A stretch of DNA of 7,292 bases from Clostridiales bacterium (GTDB lineage Bacteria > Bacillota > Clostridia > Lachnospirales > Lachnospiraceae), in assembly GCA_021199135.1 (NCBI GenBank), contig JAJQIQ010000103.1:1-7292 (forward strand), written 5' to 3'. The notes below the pieces were generated by a model. It worked only from the letters and a program-made list of their open reading frames with translations, ran no database searches and had not been told where the DNA came from. Of the stretch, positions 1 through 5,225 are shown one piece after another; the stretch's first letter is position 1; every line of letters starts with the position of its first letter. The translations under genes and the position numbers were made by a program.

Positions 1-329
1 ACGGGATAAACGACGCGCCGGTGCTCACCCGGGCGGACGTCGGGATCGCGATGGGAGCGCTCGGCTCCGACGCGGCGATCGAGGCGTCGGATATAGTCCT
101 GATGGACGACGACCCGCTGAAGATCTCGACGGCGATCCGCATCGCACAGAAGTGCATGCGCATCGTCCACGAGAATATCGTCTTCGCCCTCGGGGTCAAG
201 CTTATCTGCTTATTGCTTGGGGCATTGGGAATAGCAAATATGTGGGTCGCGATCTTCGCGGACGTGGGGGTCATGATCCTCGCGGTGCTCAACGCAATCC
301 GTGCACTGTTTGTAAGAGCGCCCGCTTGA
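1..329 (+). CDS. P1B-type heavy-metal (Zn/Cd/Pb) translocating ATPase, C-terminal fragment
   Basis: This is the 3' end of a metal-exporting P-type ATPase; the rest lies left of the window. The reading frame enters with Asp-Gly-Ile-Asn-Asp-Ala-Pro (nt 1-20), the hinge motif of the P domain. It continues with VGIAMG and ASDIVLMDDDP, both typical of the family. Two membrane helices close the protein (about nt 170-233 and 234-310). The first contains ALGVKL with a lysine at nt 198-200, and the second contains FADVGV with an aspartate at nt 261-263. In ZntA-like P1B-2 pumps this Lys/Asp pair marks transport of Zn2+, Cd2+ or Pb2+ rather than copper. The stop is TGA at 327-329. An ArsR/SmtB repressor gene follows after 44 bp, which supports the metal-efflux role. 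It could be called cadA or zntA; the fragment cannot separate the two. Confidence 0.93.
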   Translation, partial: GINDAPVLTRADVGIAMGALGSDAAIEASDIVLMDDDPLKISTAIRIAQKCMRIVHENIVFALGVKLICLLLGALGIANMWVAIFADVGVMILAVLNAIRALFVRAPA

Positions 330-355
330 AGGTCTCACACGGGGGCGTATATAGA
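326..355 (+). promoter_or_regulatory. possible weak internal promoter for the ArsR gene
   Basis: TTGAAG (326-331) is followed by TATATA (348-353) at 16 bp spacing, or by TATAGA (350-355) at 18 bp. This would start a transcript only about 15 nt before the repressor start codon. The match is moderate and overlaps the ATPase stop codon. Read-through from the ATPase gene is an equally good explanation for expression of the repressor. No operator-like palindrome was seen here. Confidence 0.22.
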
Positions 356-373
356 TACAGGAGGTTGAACGTA

Positions 374-745
374 ATGCAATCAGACGAGAAAGACGAGATC
401 GAGTGCTGCAGTGAGACGGTGGTCCACCGCGACGTCGTGGAGAAAGTGAACGAGACTATGCCCGACGAGACGGAGCTCTACGACCTCGCGGAGCTCTTCA
501 AGGTCTTCGGCGACTCGACGCGCATACGGATATTGTTCGTGTTGTTCGAGGCGGAGGTCTGCGTGTGCGACCTCGCGGAGACGCTGCACATGACGCAGTC
601 GGCGATATCGCACCAGCTGCGGATTTTGAAGCAGAGCAAGCTCGTCAAGAGCCGCCGCGAGGGCAAGTCCGTGTTCTACTCGCTCGCGGACGGCCACGTG
701 CGCACGATAATCGCGCAGGGCCGCGAGCACATCGAGGAGGACTAA
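374..745 (+). CDS. ArsR/SmtB-family metal-sensing transcriptional repressor (CadC/SmtB-like)
   Basis: A 123-residue winged-helix repressor that releases DNA when it binds zinc, cadmium or a similar metal. The ATG at 374 is chosen because AGGAGG (359-364) lies 9 nt upstream; the frame is open further left but overlaps the ATPase. The recognition helix is MTQSAISHQLRILKQ (about 73-87) and the wing is RREGKSVFYSL (94-104). Two metal sites can be read. One is the CadC-type alpha3N thiolate site, with CVC at C63 and C65 plus N-terminal C11 and C12. The other is the SmtB/CzrA-type alpha5 site D106-x-H108-x10-H119-x2-E122. It lies downstream of the metal pump it probably controls, whereas such regulators often precede the pump. 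A palindrome 35 bp after its stop codon is a candidate additional target. Family assignment is firm; the exact metal is not. Confidence 0.93.
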   Translation: MQSDEKDEIECCSETVVHRDVVEKVNETMPDETELYDLAELFKVFGDSTRIRILFVLFEAEVCVCDLAETLHMTQSAISHQLRILKQSKLVKSRREGKSVFYSLADGHVRTIIAQGREHIEED

Positions 746-758
746 TGGTTACTAATCC

Positions 759-787
759 TTGACCTTTTGTGTGAAGTATTGTAGAAT
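759..787 (+). promoter_or_regulatory. strong sigma-A promoter of the 109-aa protein/methyltransferase unit
   Basis: TTGACC (759-764) and TAGAAT (782-787) are separated by 17 bp. Each hexamer matches consensus at five of six positions. It starts 14 bp after the repressor stop codon. The predicted transcript starts near 794, leaving a leader of about 95 nt before the ATG at 890. No terminator is visible between the repressor and this promoter, so read-through from the left is also possible. Confidence 0.72.
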
Positions 788-795
788 ATTCAACA
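780..795. promoter_or_regulatory. candidate ArsR-family operator (16-bp near-perfect palindrome)
   Basis: TGTAGAATATTCAACA is an inverted repeat with a single mismatched pair (A783 against A792) around a perfect GAATATTC core. It covers the -10 hexamer and the expected transcription start, where a bound repressor would block RNA polymerase. AT-rich palindromes with GAA/TTC arms are typical of SmtB/CadC/CzrA operators. The nearest repressor gene ends only 35 bp upstream. Binding by that repressor is inference from position and symmetry. Confidence 0.45.
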
Positions 796-803
796 GGTAT
801 GTG

Positions 804-828
804 AGATTTCGCGATAAGTCGTAAATCT
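804..828 (+). other. small hairpin in the leader of the 109-aa protein mRNA
   Basis: AGATTT (804-809) can pair with AAATCT (823-828). Inside, CGA (812-814) pairs with TCG (819-821) around a TAAG loop, leaving a small asymmetric internal loop. It lies in the untranslated leader about 60 nt before the ribosome binding site. Stability is modest and no known riboswitch class was recognised. A competing pairing of ACAG (793-796) with CTGT (827-830) is possible. Confidence 0.22.
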
Positions 829-889
829 GTTTTGTGAACTGCAATATGAACTTTCAGAAAGGCACAATAGCGCAGGGAGGCTACCCGTT

Positions 890-1219
890 ATGAACAGAAA
901 GATTGCGTTTAAGATATCGATAGTCCCCATAATGATCTTCGCGTCGGGCGAGGACGAGCGAGCCTCGATAACGAGCAACATCACGACGACCGAGGGCAGC
1001 CTTCTCACTTCCCTCGACACGCGGCAAGGCTACATCCAGTATGTGAACATCTTAAATATCGTAAACATAATCCATGCGCAGAAAAATTCACAGGCGACGG
1101 ACAACCTGACCGAGATGATCGAGGGCATCGAGAACAAGCAGGACACGAACGCAGAGGTCAGCGCGGACCTCGCTGACGCGATTGCATTCCTGACTGAAAA
1201 AAATATAATCAGGATTTAA
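890..1219 (+). CDS. hypothetical protein, unrecognised (109 aa)
   Basis: I do not recognise this protein. The start is supported by GGGAGG (875-880) 9 nt before the ATG and by the strong promoter at 759-787. The 109-residue product begins with a short basic-hydrophobic stretch (residues 2-18, with KISIVPIMIF) that is too short and interrupted for a confident membrane helix. A polar Ser/Thr-rich segment follows (about 20-42). Residues 43-62 are rich in Tyr, Asn and Ile, and an acidic, probably helical C-terminal half (64-105) follows. The N-terminus faintly recalls the signal anchor of a chemotaxis-type receptor, so a degraded remnant of a larger protein is one alternative. Base composition is patchy, with AT-rich runs at 1040-1100 and 1190-1220. 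The stop lies 4 bp before the methyltransferase start, so the two are probably co-transcribed. Confidence 0.6.
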   Translation: MNRKIAFKISIVPIMIFASGEDERASITSNITTTEGSLLTSLDTRQGYIQYVNILNIVNIIHAQKNSQATDNLTEMIEGIENKQDTNAEVSADLADAIAFLTEKNIIRI

Positions 1220-1223
1220 TTTT

Positions 1224-2048
1224 ATGAGCAAACCCGAAGACAATGCAGACTTAGCGGAGTATTACAACAAATTCAACGAGGACAAGCGCCTCGACAGCCG
1301 CCATGGCCAGGTGGAGTTTATCACGAGCATGAAATACATCCACGAGAGCCTCGAGGCGGTCGCGGATTGGCGCAAACCCTGCGAGATTTCGATCCTCGAC
1401 GTCGGGGCGGCGACGGGCCGATACAGCATCCCGCTTGCCGAGGAGGGCTACCAGGTCTCCGCGGCGGAGCCGATAAAGCACAACCTCGGCCGTCTGCGCC
1501 AGAAGACTGACAAGGTGAGCGCCTGCGGCGACGACGCGAGACGCCTCAAGCACTTTGCGGACAACAGCTTCGACGTGACGCTTCTCTTCGGGCCTATGTA
1601 CCACCTGCACGGCGAGGAGGACAAGCTTCAGGCCTTCTCCGAGGCCAGGCGCGTGACGAAGCCCGGCGGGCGGATTTTGGTGGCGTACGTGATGAACGAG
1701 TTTGCGGTCATAACCTACGCGTTCAAGGAGAGGCACATCCTCGATGGCGAGGCGGACGGGATGCTCGATGAGCGGTTCCACTGCACCGAGGCGGCGAACC
1801 CGCTGTACTCGATGGTGAGGCTCGAGGACATCGACCGGCTGAACGCCAAGGCGGGGCTGGGGATGTCGCGGGTAAAGATCGTGGCGTCGGACGGGCCGGC
1901 GAACTATATGCGAAAATATCTAAACGCGCTCACCGAGGAGGAGTTCTCACGGTTCGTGGACTACCACCTTTCGACCTGCGAGAGGATGGACCTGATGGGT
2001 GCGTCGGGACACACGCTCGACATACTCTTTAACGGGAAAGTGATTTAA
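1224..2048 (+). CDS. class I SAM-dependent methyltransferase
   Basis: A 274-residue soluble enzyme expected to transfer a methyl group from S-adenosylmethionine to an unknown acceptor. The Rossmann-fold motifs are in order. Motif I is LDVGAATG (residues 58-65), the acidic residue ending strand 2 is E82 in AAEP, the adenine-contact motif is GDD (102-104), strand 4 is FDVTLLFGPMYHL (116-128), and the post-motif loop is KPGGRILVAY (146-155). This places it near the Methyltransf_11/25 type. The C-terminal 110 residues form a cap likely to define the substrate and carry no signature I know. It lacks the conserved cysteine arrangement I would expect for arsenite methyltransferase. The ribosome binding site is weak (AGGA, 1211-1214) and overlaps the end of the preceding gene, which suggests translational coupling. 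No GC-rich terminator follows. Confidence 0.88.
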   Translation: MSKPEDNADLAEYYNKFNEDKRLDSRHGQVEFITSMKYIHESLEAVADWRKPCEISILDVGAATGRYSIPLAEEGYQVSAAEPIKHNLGRLRQKTDKVSACGDDARRLKHFADNSFDVTLLFGPMYHLHGEEDKLQAFSEARRVTKPGGRILVAYVMNEFAVITYAFKERHILDGEADGMLDERFHCTEAANPLYSMVRLEDIDRLNAKAGLGMSRVKIVASDGPANYMRKYLNALTEEEFSRFVDYHLSTCERMDLMGASGHTLDILFNGKVI

Positions 2049-2091
2049 TCATGATTTAATAAATAATAAATTAATTCATGATTTAATAAAT
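2042..2091. repeat. AT-rich direct repeat with near-palindromic arms
   Basis: TCATGATTTAATAAAT occurs exactly twice, at 2049-2064 and 2076-2091, with starts 27 bp apart. A third partial copy (TGATTTAAT, 2041-2049) is formed by the end of the methyltransferase gene. The core AATCATGATT (2047-2056) is a perfect palindrome, and its flanks extend the symmetry imperfectly. It fills most of the 86-bp gap before the debranching-enzyme gene, where no good sigma-A promoter was found. It may be a regulator binding site or simply AT-rich spacer DNA. Confidence 0.5.
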
Positions 2092-2134
2092 CGTTCAGAC
2101 GCAGTTAGTTGGGACACTTTAAGGAGAAATACAT

Positions 2135-4540
2135 ATGTACAAACAGCGATCTGGGAAGCAATGGGGAAACGGCAACGGAATCTACAGCGGCGGGGTGAAC
2201 CGCTTTGCGGTGCAGTCGCACATAGGAGAGACCTCGGAGAGGAAAGATGAGGCATCGCTCGACGCTGGAAATGACGTCCCGGCGAGCGATGACGAGAAGA
2301 TCGGCTCAGGCCTGCTCGCGCTCGACCGCATAGACGGCTTTGACATCCGCCCAGGCTTTTACAGGATGAACGGTGCGTACCAGTCCGGCAACGGGGTGAG
2401 CTTCACGATAAACTCGCATGGAGCGACGAGCTGCACGCTTCTTCTGTACCATGCGGACGAGCAGGAGCCATTCGCCCGAATTAAGATACCGGAAGCATAC
2501 AGGCTAGGAGACGCATATTCAGTGCTTGTGTTTAACCTTCCTATCGAGGATCTCGAGTACGCTTACCAGTTTGAAGGCCCGAAGGATCCGGCAAGGGGGC
2601 TCTTGTTTGATCCTAAAAATGTCATCCTCGACCCTTACGCGCAGGCTGTGACGGGTCAGAAGAACTGGGGTGAGAAGGACGAGGGGGACGTGCCTTTCGT
2701 CTACCATGCCCGTGTCGTAAAGAGCACGTTCGACTGGAACAAGCAGAAGCAGCTGGAGCATCCTTTTGAGGATCTCATCATATACGAAACCCATGTCCGC
2801 GGCTTTACGAAGGACGAGTCGTCCGGCGTCGTCGGAGGGGGCACGTTCGAGGGGCTGCGCCAGAAGATCCCGTACCTCAAGGATCTCGGGATAAACGCGG
2901 TCGAGCTCATGCCCATATTTGAGTTCGACGAGATGGAGAGCGCGCGCGTCGTCGACGGGGTGCAGCTCTACAATTACTGGGGCTACAACACGGTCTCATT
3001 CTTCGCCCCGAACACGAGCTACGCTTACGCCGACAAGCACAACCAGGAGGGCGACGAGCTCAAGCACCTCATAAGGGAGCTCAAGGAGAACGGAATCGAA
3101 GTCATCCTCGACGTCGTCTTCAACCATACCGCCGAGGGCAACGAGAACGGCCCATGTTTCAGTTTCAAGGGCCTCGACAACAACATCTACTATATGCTCA
3201 CGCCGGACGGCTACTACTACAATTTCAGCGGATGCGGCAACGTCCTAAACTGCAACAACGCTGTGGTGCGCCGCTTTATCCTTGACTGCCTGCGCCACTG
3301 GGCTATCGACTACCGCGTGGACGGCTTCCGATTCGATTTGGCGTCAATCCTCGGGCGCGACCAGAACGGCGCGCCGATGGAGCACCCGCCGATCCTGGAG
3401 ATGATAGCGTTCGATCCGATTTTGAGCAGGATGAAGCTCATCGCCGAGGCGTGGGACGCGGGCGGGCTTTACCAGGTCGGGAATTTCCCGTCGTGGGGAC
3501 GCTGGGCCGAGTGGAACGGGCGCTACCGCGACGATATGCGCCAGTTTTTAAAGGGAGACCCGGACACGGCGGGGCGGGCGATTGCGAGGATCACAGGCTC
3601 CGAGGATATATACGACCCGAAAAAACGCGGCTACAGCGCATCGGTCAACTTTCTGACGTGCCACGACGGTTTCACGCTCTACGACCTCTACTCGTACAAC
3701 ACCAAGCACAACGAGAAGAATGGCTGGGACAACACGGACGGCGACAACAACGGCAACAGCTGGAACTGCGGGTGCGAGGGCGAGACGGACGACGTGGGGA
3801 TAAACGGATTGCGCTGCCGCCTGGTGAAGAATGCCTTCGCCGCGCTGATGTGCAGCAGGGGCCCGGCGATGTTTTTGGCGGGGGATGAGTTCTGCAACAC
3901 GCAGTTTGGCAACAACAACGCCTACTGCCAGGACAACATCATCTCCTGGCTCGACTGGACGAGGCTTGAGAAATATAAGGAGGTTCACGATTTCGCGCGG
4001 CTCATGATCCACTTCCGCAAGCATCACCCTATATTGCGGAAGAATACGAAGCAGGCGGAGTGCGGGCTCCCGTCGATAAGCATCCACAACGGAGAGCCGT
4101 ACAAGAGCAGCACCGACTACAACACGCACCTCATCGGCATCATGTACGCGGGCCGCAACAGGAAGGACACGGACGACGACATCATCTTCTACGCGATGAA
4201 CGCCTACTGGGAGAGCCTGGTCATCCGCCTGCCGGAGGCGCCTAGGGGCTGGCACTGGAAGGTCGTCGTGAACACCTACCTCGTGTACAGGGACGGCACT
4301 GACTATACGGAGCTAACGGACTCCCCGGGGTGGAACCAGTACATAATAAGGAGCCGCTCGACGCTGATCTTCCAGGCGGAGCGGGACAAGGCCGAGAATC
4401 CGGGAAACAATTTCGAGCAGCCGGGCGAGGCGCCGCTGAACGACGAGCTCCTGGCGCTTATCAAAGAGGTGGAGGAGTCCGTCTCGGCGGAAAGCGAAGA
4501 CGCGGACAAAAAAATTGTGGACAAAGTGGATGGATTGTGA
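2135..4540 (+). CDS. glgX: GH13 glycogen-debranching enzyme (GlgX/isoamylase-like)
   Basis: This cytoplasmic glycoside hydrolase should cleave alpha-1,6 branches of glycogen or limit dextrins. Its 801 residues begin at an ATG 8 nt after AAGGAG (2121-2126). An N-terminal CBM48-like beta-sandwich (about 70-190) precedes the catalytic barrel (about 210-640). The four GH13 regions are intact: DVVFNH (326-331), GFRFD with nucleophile D401, IAEAWD with acid/base E438, and CHD with transition-state stabiliser D511. GYNTVSFFAP (283-292) and LAGDEF (581-586) also fit the GlgX/isoamylase group. There is no signal peptide. Compared with typical GlgX (around 650-720 residues by my recollection of the family) it has about 70 extra polar N-terminal residues and an acidic, probably disordered tail (about 750-801). 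Pullulanase-type specificity is the main alternative. No other glycogen gene is in the window. Confidence 0.92.
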   Translation: MYKQRSGKQWGNGNGIYSGGVNRFAVQSHIGETSERKDEASLDAGNDVPASDDEKIGSGLLALDRIDGFDIRPGFYRMNGAYQSGNGVSFTINSHGATSCTLLLYHADEQEPFARIKIPEAYRLGDAYSVLVFNLPIEDLEYAYQFEGPKDPARGLLFDPKNVILDPYAQAVTGQKNWGEKDEGDVPFVYHARVVKSTFDWNKQKQLEHPFEDLIIYETHVRGFTKDESSGVVGGGTFEGLRQKIPYLKDLGINAVELMPIFEFDEMESARVVDGVQLYNYWGYNTVSFFAPNTSYAYADKHNQEGDELKHLIRELKENGIEVILDVVFNHTAEGNENGPCFSFKGLDNNIYYMLTPDGYYYNFSGCGNVLNCNNAVVRRFILDCLRHWAIDYRVDGFRFDLASILGRDQNGAPMEHPPILEMIAFDPILSRMKLIAEAWDAGGLYQVGNFPSWGRWAEWNGRYRDDMRQFLKGDPDTAGRAIARITGSEDIYDPKKRGYSASVNFLTCHDGFTLYDLYSYNTKHNEKNGWDNTDGDNNGNSWNCGCEGETDDVGINGLRCRLVKNAFAALMCSRGPAMFLAGDEFCNTQFGNNNAYCQDNIISWLDWTRLEKYKEVHDFARLMIHFRKHHPILRKNTKQAECGLPSISIHNGEPYKSSTDYNTHLIGIMYAGRNRKDTDDDIIFYAMNAYWESLVIRLPEAPRGWHWKVVVNTYLVYRDGTDYTELTDSPGWNQYIIRSRSTLIFQAERDKAENPGNNFEQPGEAPLNDELLALIKEVEESVSAESEDADKKIVDKVDGL

Positions 4541-4546
4541 TATTAT
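4518..4546 (+). promoter_or_regulatory. tRNA-Pro promoter embedded in the 3' end of the debranching-enzyme gene
   Basis: TGGACA (4518-4523) and TATTAT (4541-4546) are separated by exactly 17 bp. Each hexamer differs from consensus at one base. The -35 element and the spacer lie within the last codons and stop codon (4538-4540) of the upstream gene. Transcription would start near 4553, about 25 nt before the mature tRNA. Confidence 0.65.
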
Positions 4547-4549
4547 AGT

Positions 4550-4573
4550 TGGGCAGTTTTAAATGGCTGCCCA
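4550..4573 (+). other. hairpin between debranching-enzyme gene and tRNA-Pro
   Basis: TGGGCAG (4550-4556) is perfectly complementary to CTGCCCA (4567-4573), leaving a 10-nt loop. No T-run follows, so it is a poor intrinsic terminator. It begins at the predicted start of the tRNA transcript and ends 3 nt before the mature tRNA. It would therefore form nearly the whole 5' leader of the tRNA precursor next to the RNase P cleavage site, or protect the 3' end of the upstream mRNA. Confidence 0.5.
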
Positions 4574-4576
4574 TGG

Positions 4577-4650
4577 CGGCGCGTGGCTCAGTTTGGTAGA
4601 GCGCTGCGTTCGGGACGCAGAGGTCGCAGGTTCAAATCCTGTCGCGCCGA
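4577..4650 (+). tRNA. tRNA-Pro (anticodon CGG)
   Basis: The 74-nt cloverleaf folds fully. The acceptor stem is CGGCGCG (4577-4583) with CGCGCCG (4643-4649), and the discriminator is A4650. The D stem is GCTC (4586-4589) with GAGC (4599-4602) and the D loop contains GG. The anticodon stem is CTGCG (4604-4608) with CGCAG (4616-4620) around TTCGGGA, giving anticodon CGG at 4611-4613 and reading CCG proline codons. The T arm is GCAGG-TTCAAAT-CCTGT with one G-U pair. CCA is not encoded, so it must be added by the CCA-adding enzyme. The pyrimidine-rich tract at 4660-4680 lies just downstream. Confidence 0.97.
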
Positions 4651-4686
4651 CGTACCTGCTTTTTTCTGTTTTTCTGTTTTCATTTT

Positions 4687-4732
4687 AAAATGGCCCCTGG
4701 CATCGTTTACGGTGCCGGGGGTCATTTTATTT
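4687..4732. terminator. intrinsic terminator, probably bidirectional
   Basis: A long stem (4687-4704 with 4711-4728, closing on a small TTTA loop, two or three G-U wobbles) is flanked by AAAA on the left and TTTT-ATTT on the right. It lies between the tRNA-Pro gene and the convergent minus-strand Gly/Pro-rich gene that stops at 4786. The T-run is better for plus-strand transcripts; on the minus strand only four U residues follow. Confidence 0.85.
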
Positions 4733-4785
4733 GGCTTGTTTTGAAAATTAAATTACAATTAAACTTCTGTAGGATATGCTGGCGC

Positions 4786-5046
4786 TTACACGAGAGCAGC
4801 TATCCAGAATATCATGAGCCCTATGATTGAGCCTACGCCCAATACATAAGTCATGCATCCCGGCCCGCAGCAGCCGCCTCTGCGACCCCAGCCTCCCCAT
4901 CCTCTGCGTGGCGGGGGCGGCGGCGGTGGTCCCATGGGTCCACGACCCATTCCACCCATCGGTCCGCCCATGGGACCACGTGGGCCGCCGCCCATCGGGC
5001 CTCCCGGCCCGCGGCCGCCGCCCGGTCCTCCTGGTCCTGGTGGCAT
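4786..5046 (-). CDS. small Gly/Pro-rich protein with Cys motif and C-terminal membrane anchor
   Basis: I do not recognise a named family. The start is set at 5046 because an excellent AAAGGAGGGG (5052-5061) lies 7 nt upstream; an in-frame ATG at 5064 would make this ribosome binding site part of the coding region. The 86-residue product has three parts. Residues 2-40 are almost only Gly, Pro, Met and Arg, with irregular GGPMGG-type repeats. A run of seven prolines (40-46) leads to an Arg/Trp/Gly segment (47-58). The Cys-Cys-Gly-Pro-Gly-Cys motif (59-64) directly precedes one hydrophobic helix (about 66-86) that ends the protein. That arrangement predicts a tail-anchored membrane protein with a disordered cationic domain. 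The cysteines could be acylated, bind metal or form disulfides. A strong promoter, a ribosome binding site and a downstream terminator all support a real gene. Confidence 0.8.
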   Translation of the reverse strand: MPPGPGGPGGGRGPGGPMGGGPRGPMGGPMGGMGRGPMGPPPPPPPRRGWGGWGRRGGCCGPGCMTYVLGVGSIIGLMIFWIAALV

Positions 5047-5107
5047 ATAAACCCCTCCTTTCATTCTCTTTGCGCATCAGCGCCAAACATTTTCATGCAA
5101 CAAAGCT

Positions 5108-5136
5108 ATTATACCATGTAGCTGCGCCGCGGTCAA
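5108..5136 (-). promoter_or_regulatory. strong extended -10 promoter of the Gly/Pro-rich protein gene
   Basis: Read on the minus strand, TTGACC (5136-5131) is followed after 17 bp by TATAAT (5113-5108), itself preceded by TGG to give an extended -10. Only one base departs from consensus. The transcript would start near 5101, giving a leader of about 55 nt. Confidence 0.82.
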
Positions 5137-5163
5137 AGAGATTTTGCGTTCATTGTATTTTTC

Positions 5164-5192
5164 TTGCGAAAAAAATGTAAAAGTGGTATAAT
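5164..5192 (+). promoter_or_regulatory. extended -10 promoter of the EAL-domain gene
   Basis: TTGCGA (5164-5169) is followed after 17 bp by TATAAT (5187-5192) with an upstream TGG, giving the same TGGTATAAT extended -10 as the divergent promoter. The leader is only about 25-27 nt, too short for a riboswitch. Confidence 0.8.
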
Positions 5193-5225
5193 CAAGTCAA
5201 GAAATTATAGAGGGGGGGAAGGCAG

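Noticed and set aside
152..373. Upstream extension of the repressor reading frame to position 152
   Set aside because: It overlaps the ATPase coding region in another frame, and the ATG at 374 has AGGAGG at the right distance and gives a normal family length.
790..1020. Minus-strand 76-codon frame opposite the 109-aa gene
   Set aside because: No ribosome binding site or promoter was seen on that strand, whereas the plus strand has both.
1251..1781. Long minus-strand open frame inside the methyltransferase gene
   Set aside because: It is antisense to a recognisable enzyme, shows Arg/Val/His-rich shadow composition and has no start signals. The same applies to the minus-strand frames at 380-730, 3548-4255 and 5205-5813.
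4577..4650. tRNA-Pro as an integration site of a mobile element
   Set aside because: No duplicated tRNA 3' end, integrase or phage gene is present in the window.
4660..4680. T-rich tract just after the tRNA as an independent terminator
   Set aside because: No stem-loop other than the tRNA itself precedes it; the strong stem-loop at 4687-4732 is the better terminator.
4853..5050. Plus-strand frame rich in Pro/Gly opposite the Gly/Pro-rich gene
   Set aside because: It is the mirror of a low-complexity GC-rich gene, has no ribosome binding site and contains no hydrophobic or domain-like segment; the minus-strand gene has promoter, ribosome binding site and terminator.
5047..5064. Upstream ATG at 5064 as the start of the Gly/Pro-rich protein (adds six residues)
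   Set aside because: Codons 2-4 from that ATG are the AAAGGAGGGG ribosome binding site, which is ideally placed for the ATG at 5046; the ATG at 5064 has no good site of its own.
5061..5096. 11-codon minus-strand leader frame before the Gly/Pro-rich gene
   Set aside because: It starts only about 5 nt after the predicted transcription start, has no ribosome binding site, and its peptide has no feature of an attenuator.
5193..5225. c-di-GMP riboswitch before the EAL gene
   Set aside because: The leader between the predicted transcription start and the start codon is about 25 nt, far too short for an aptamer.
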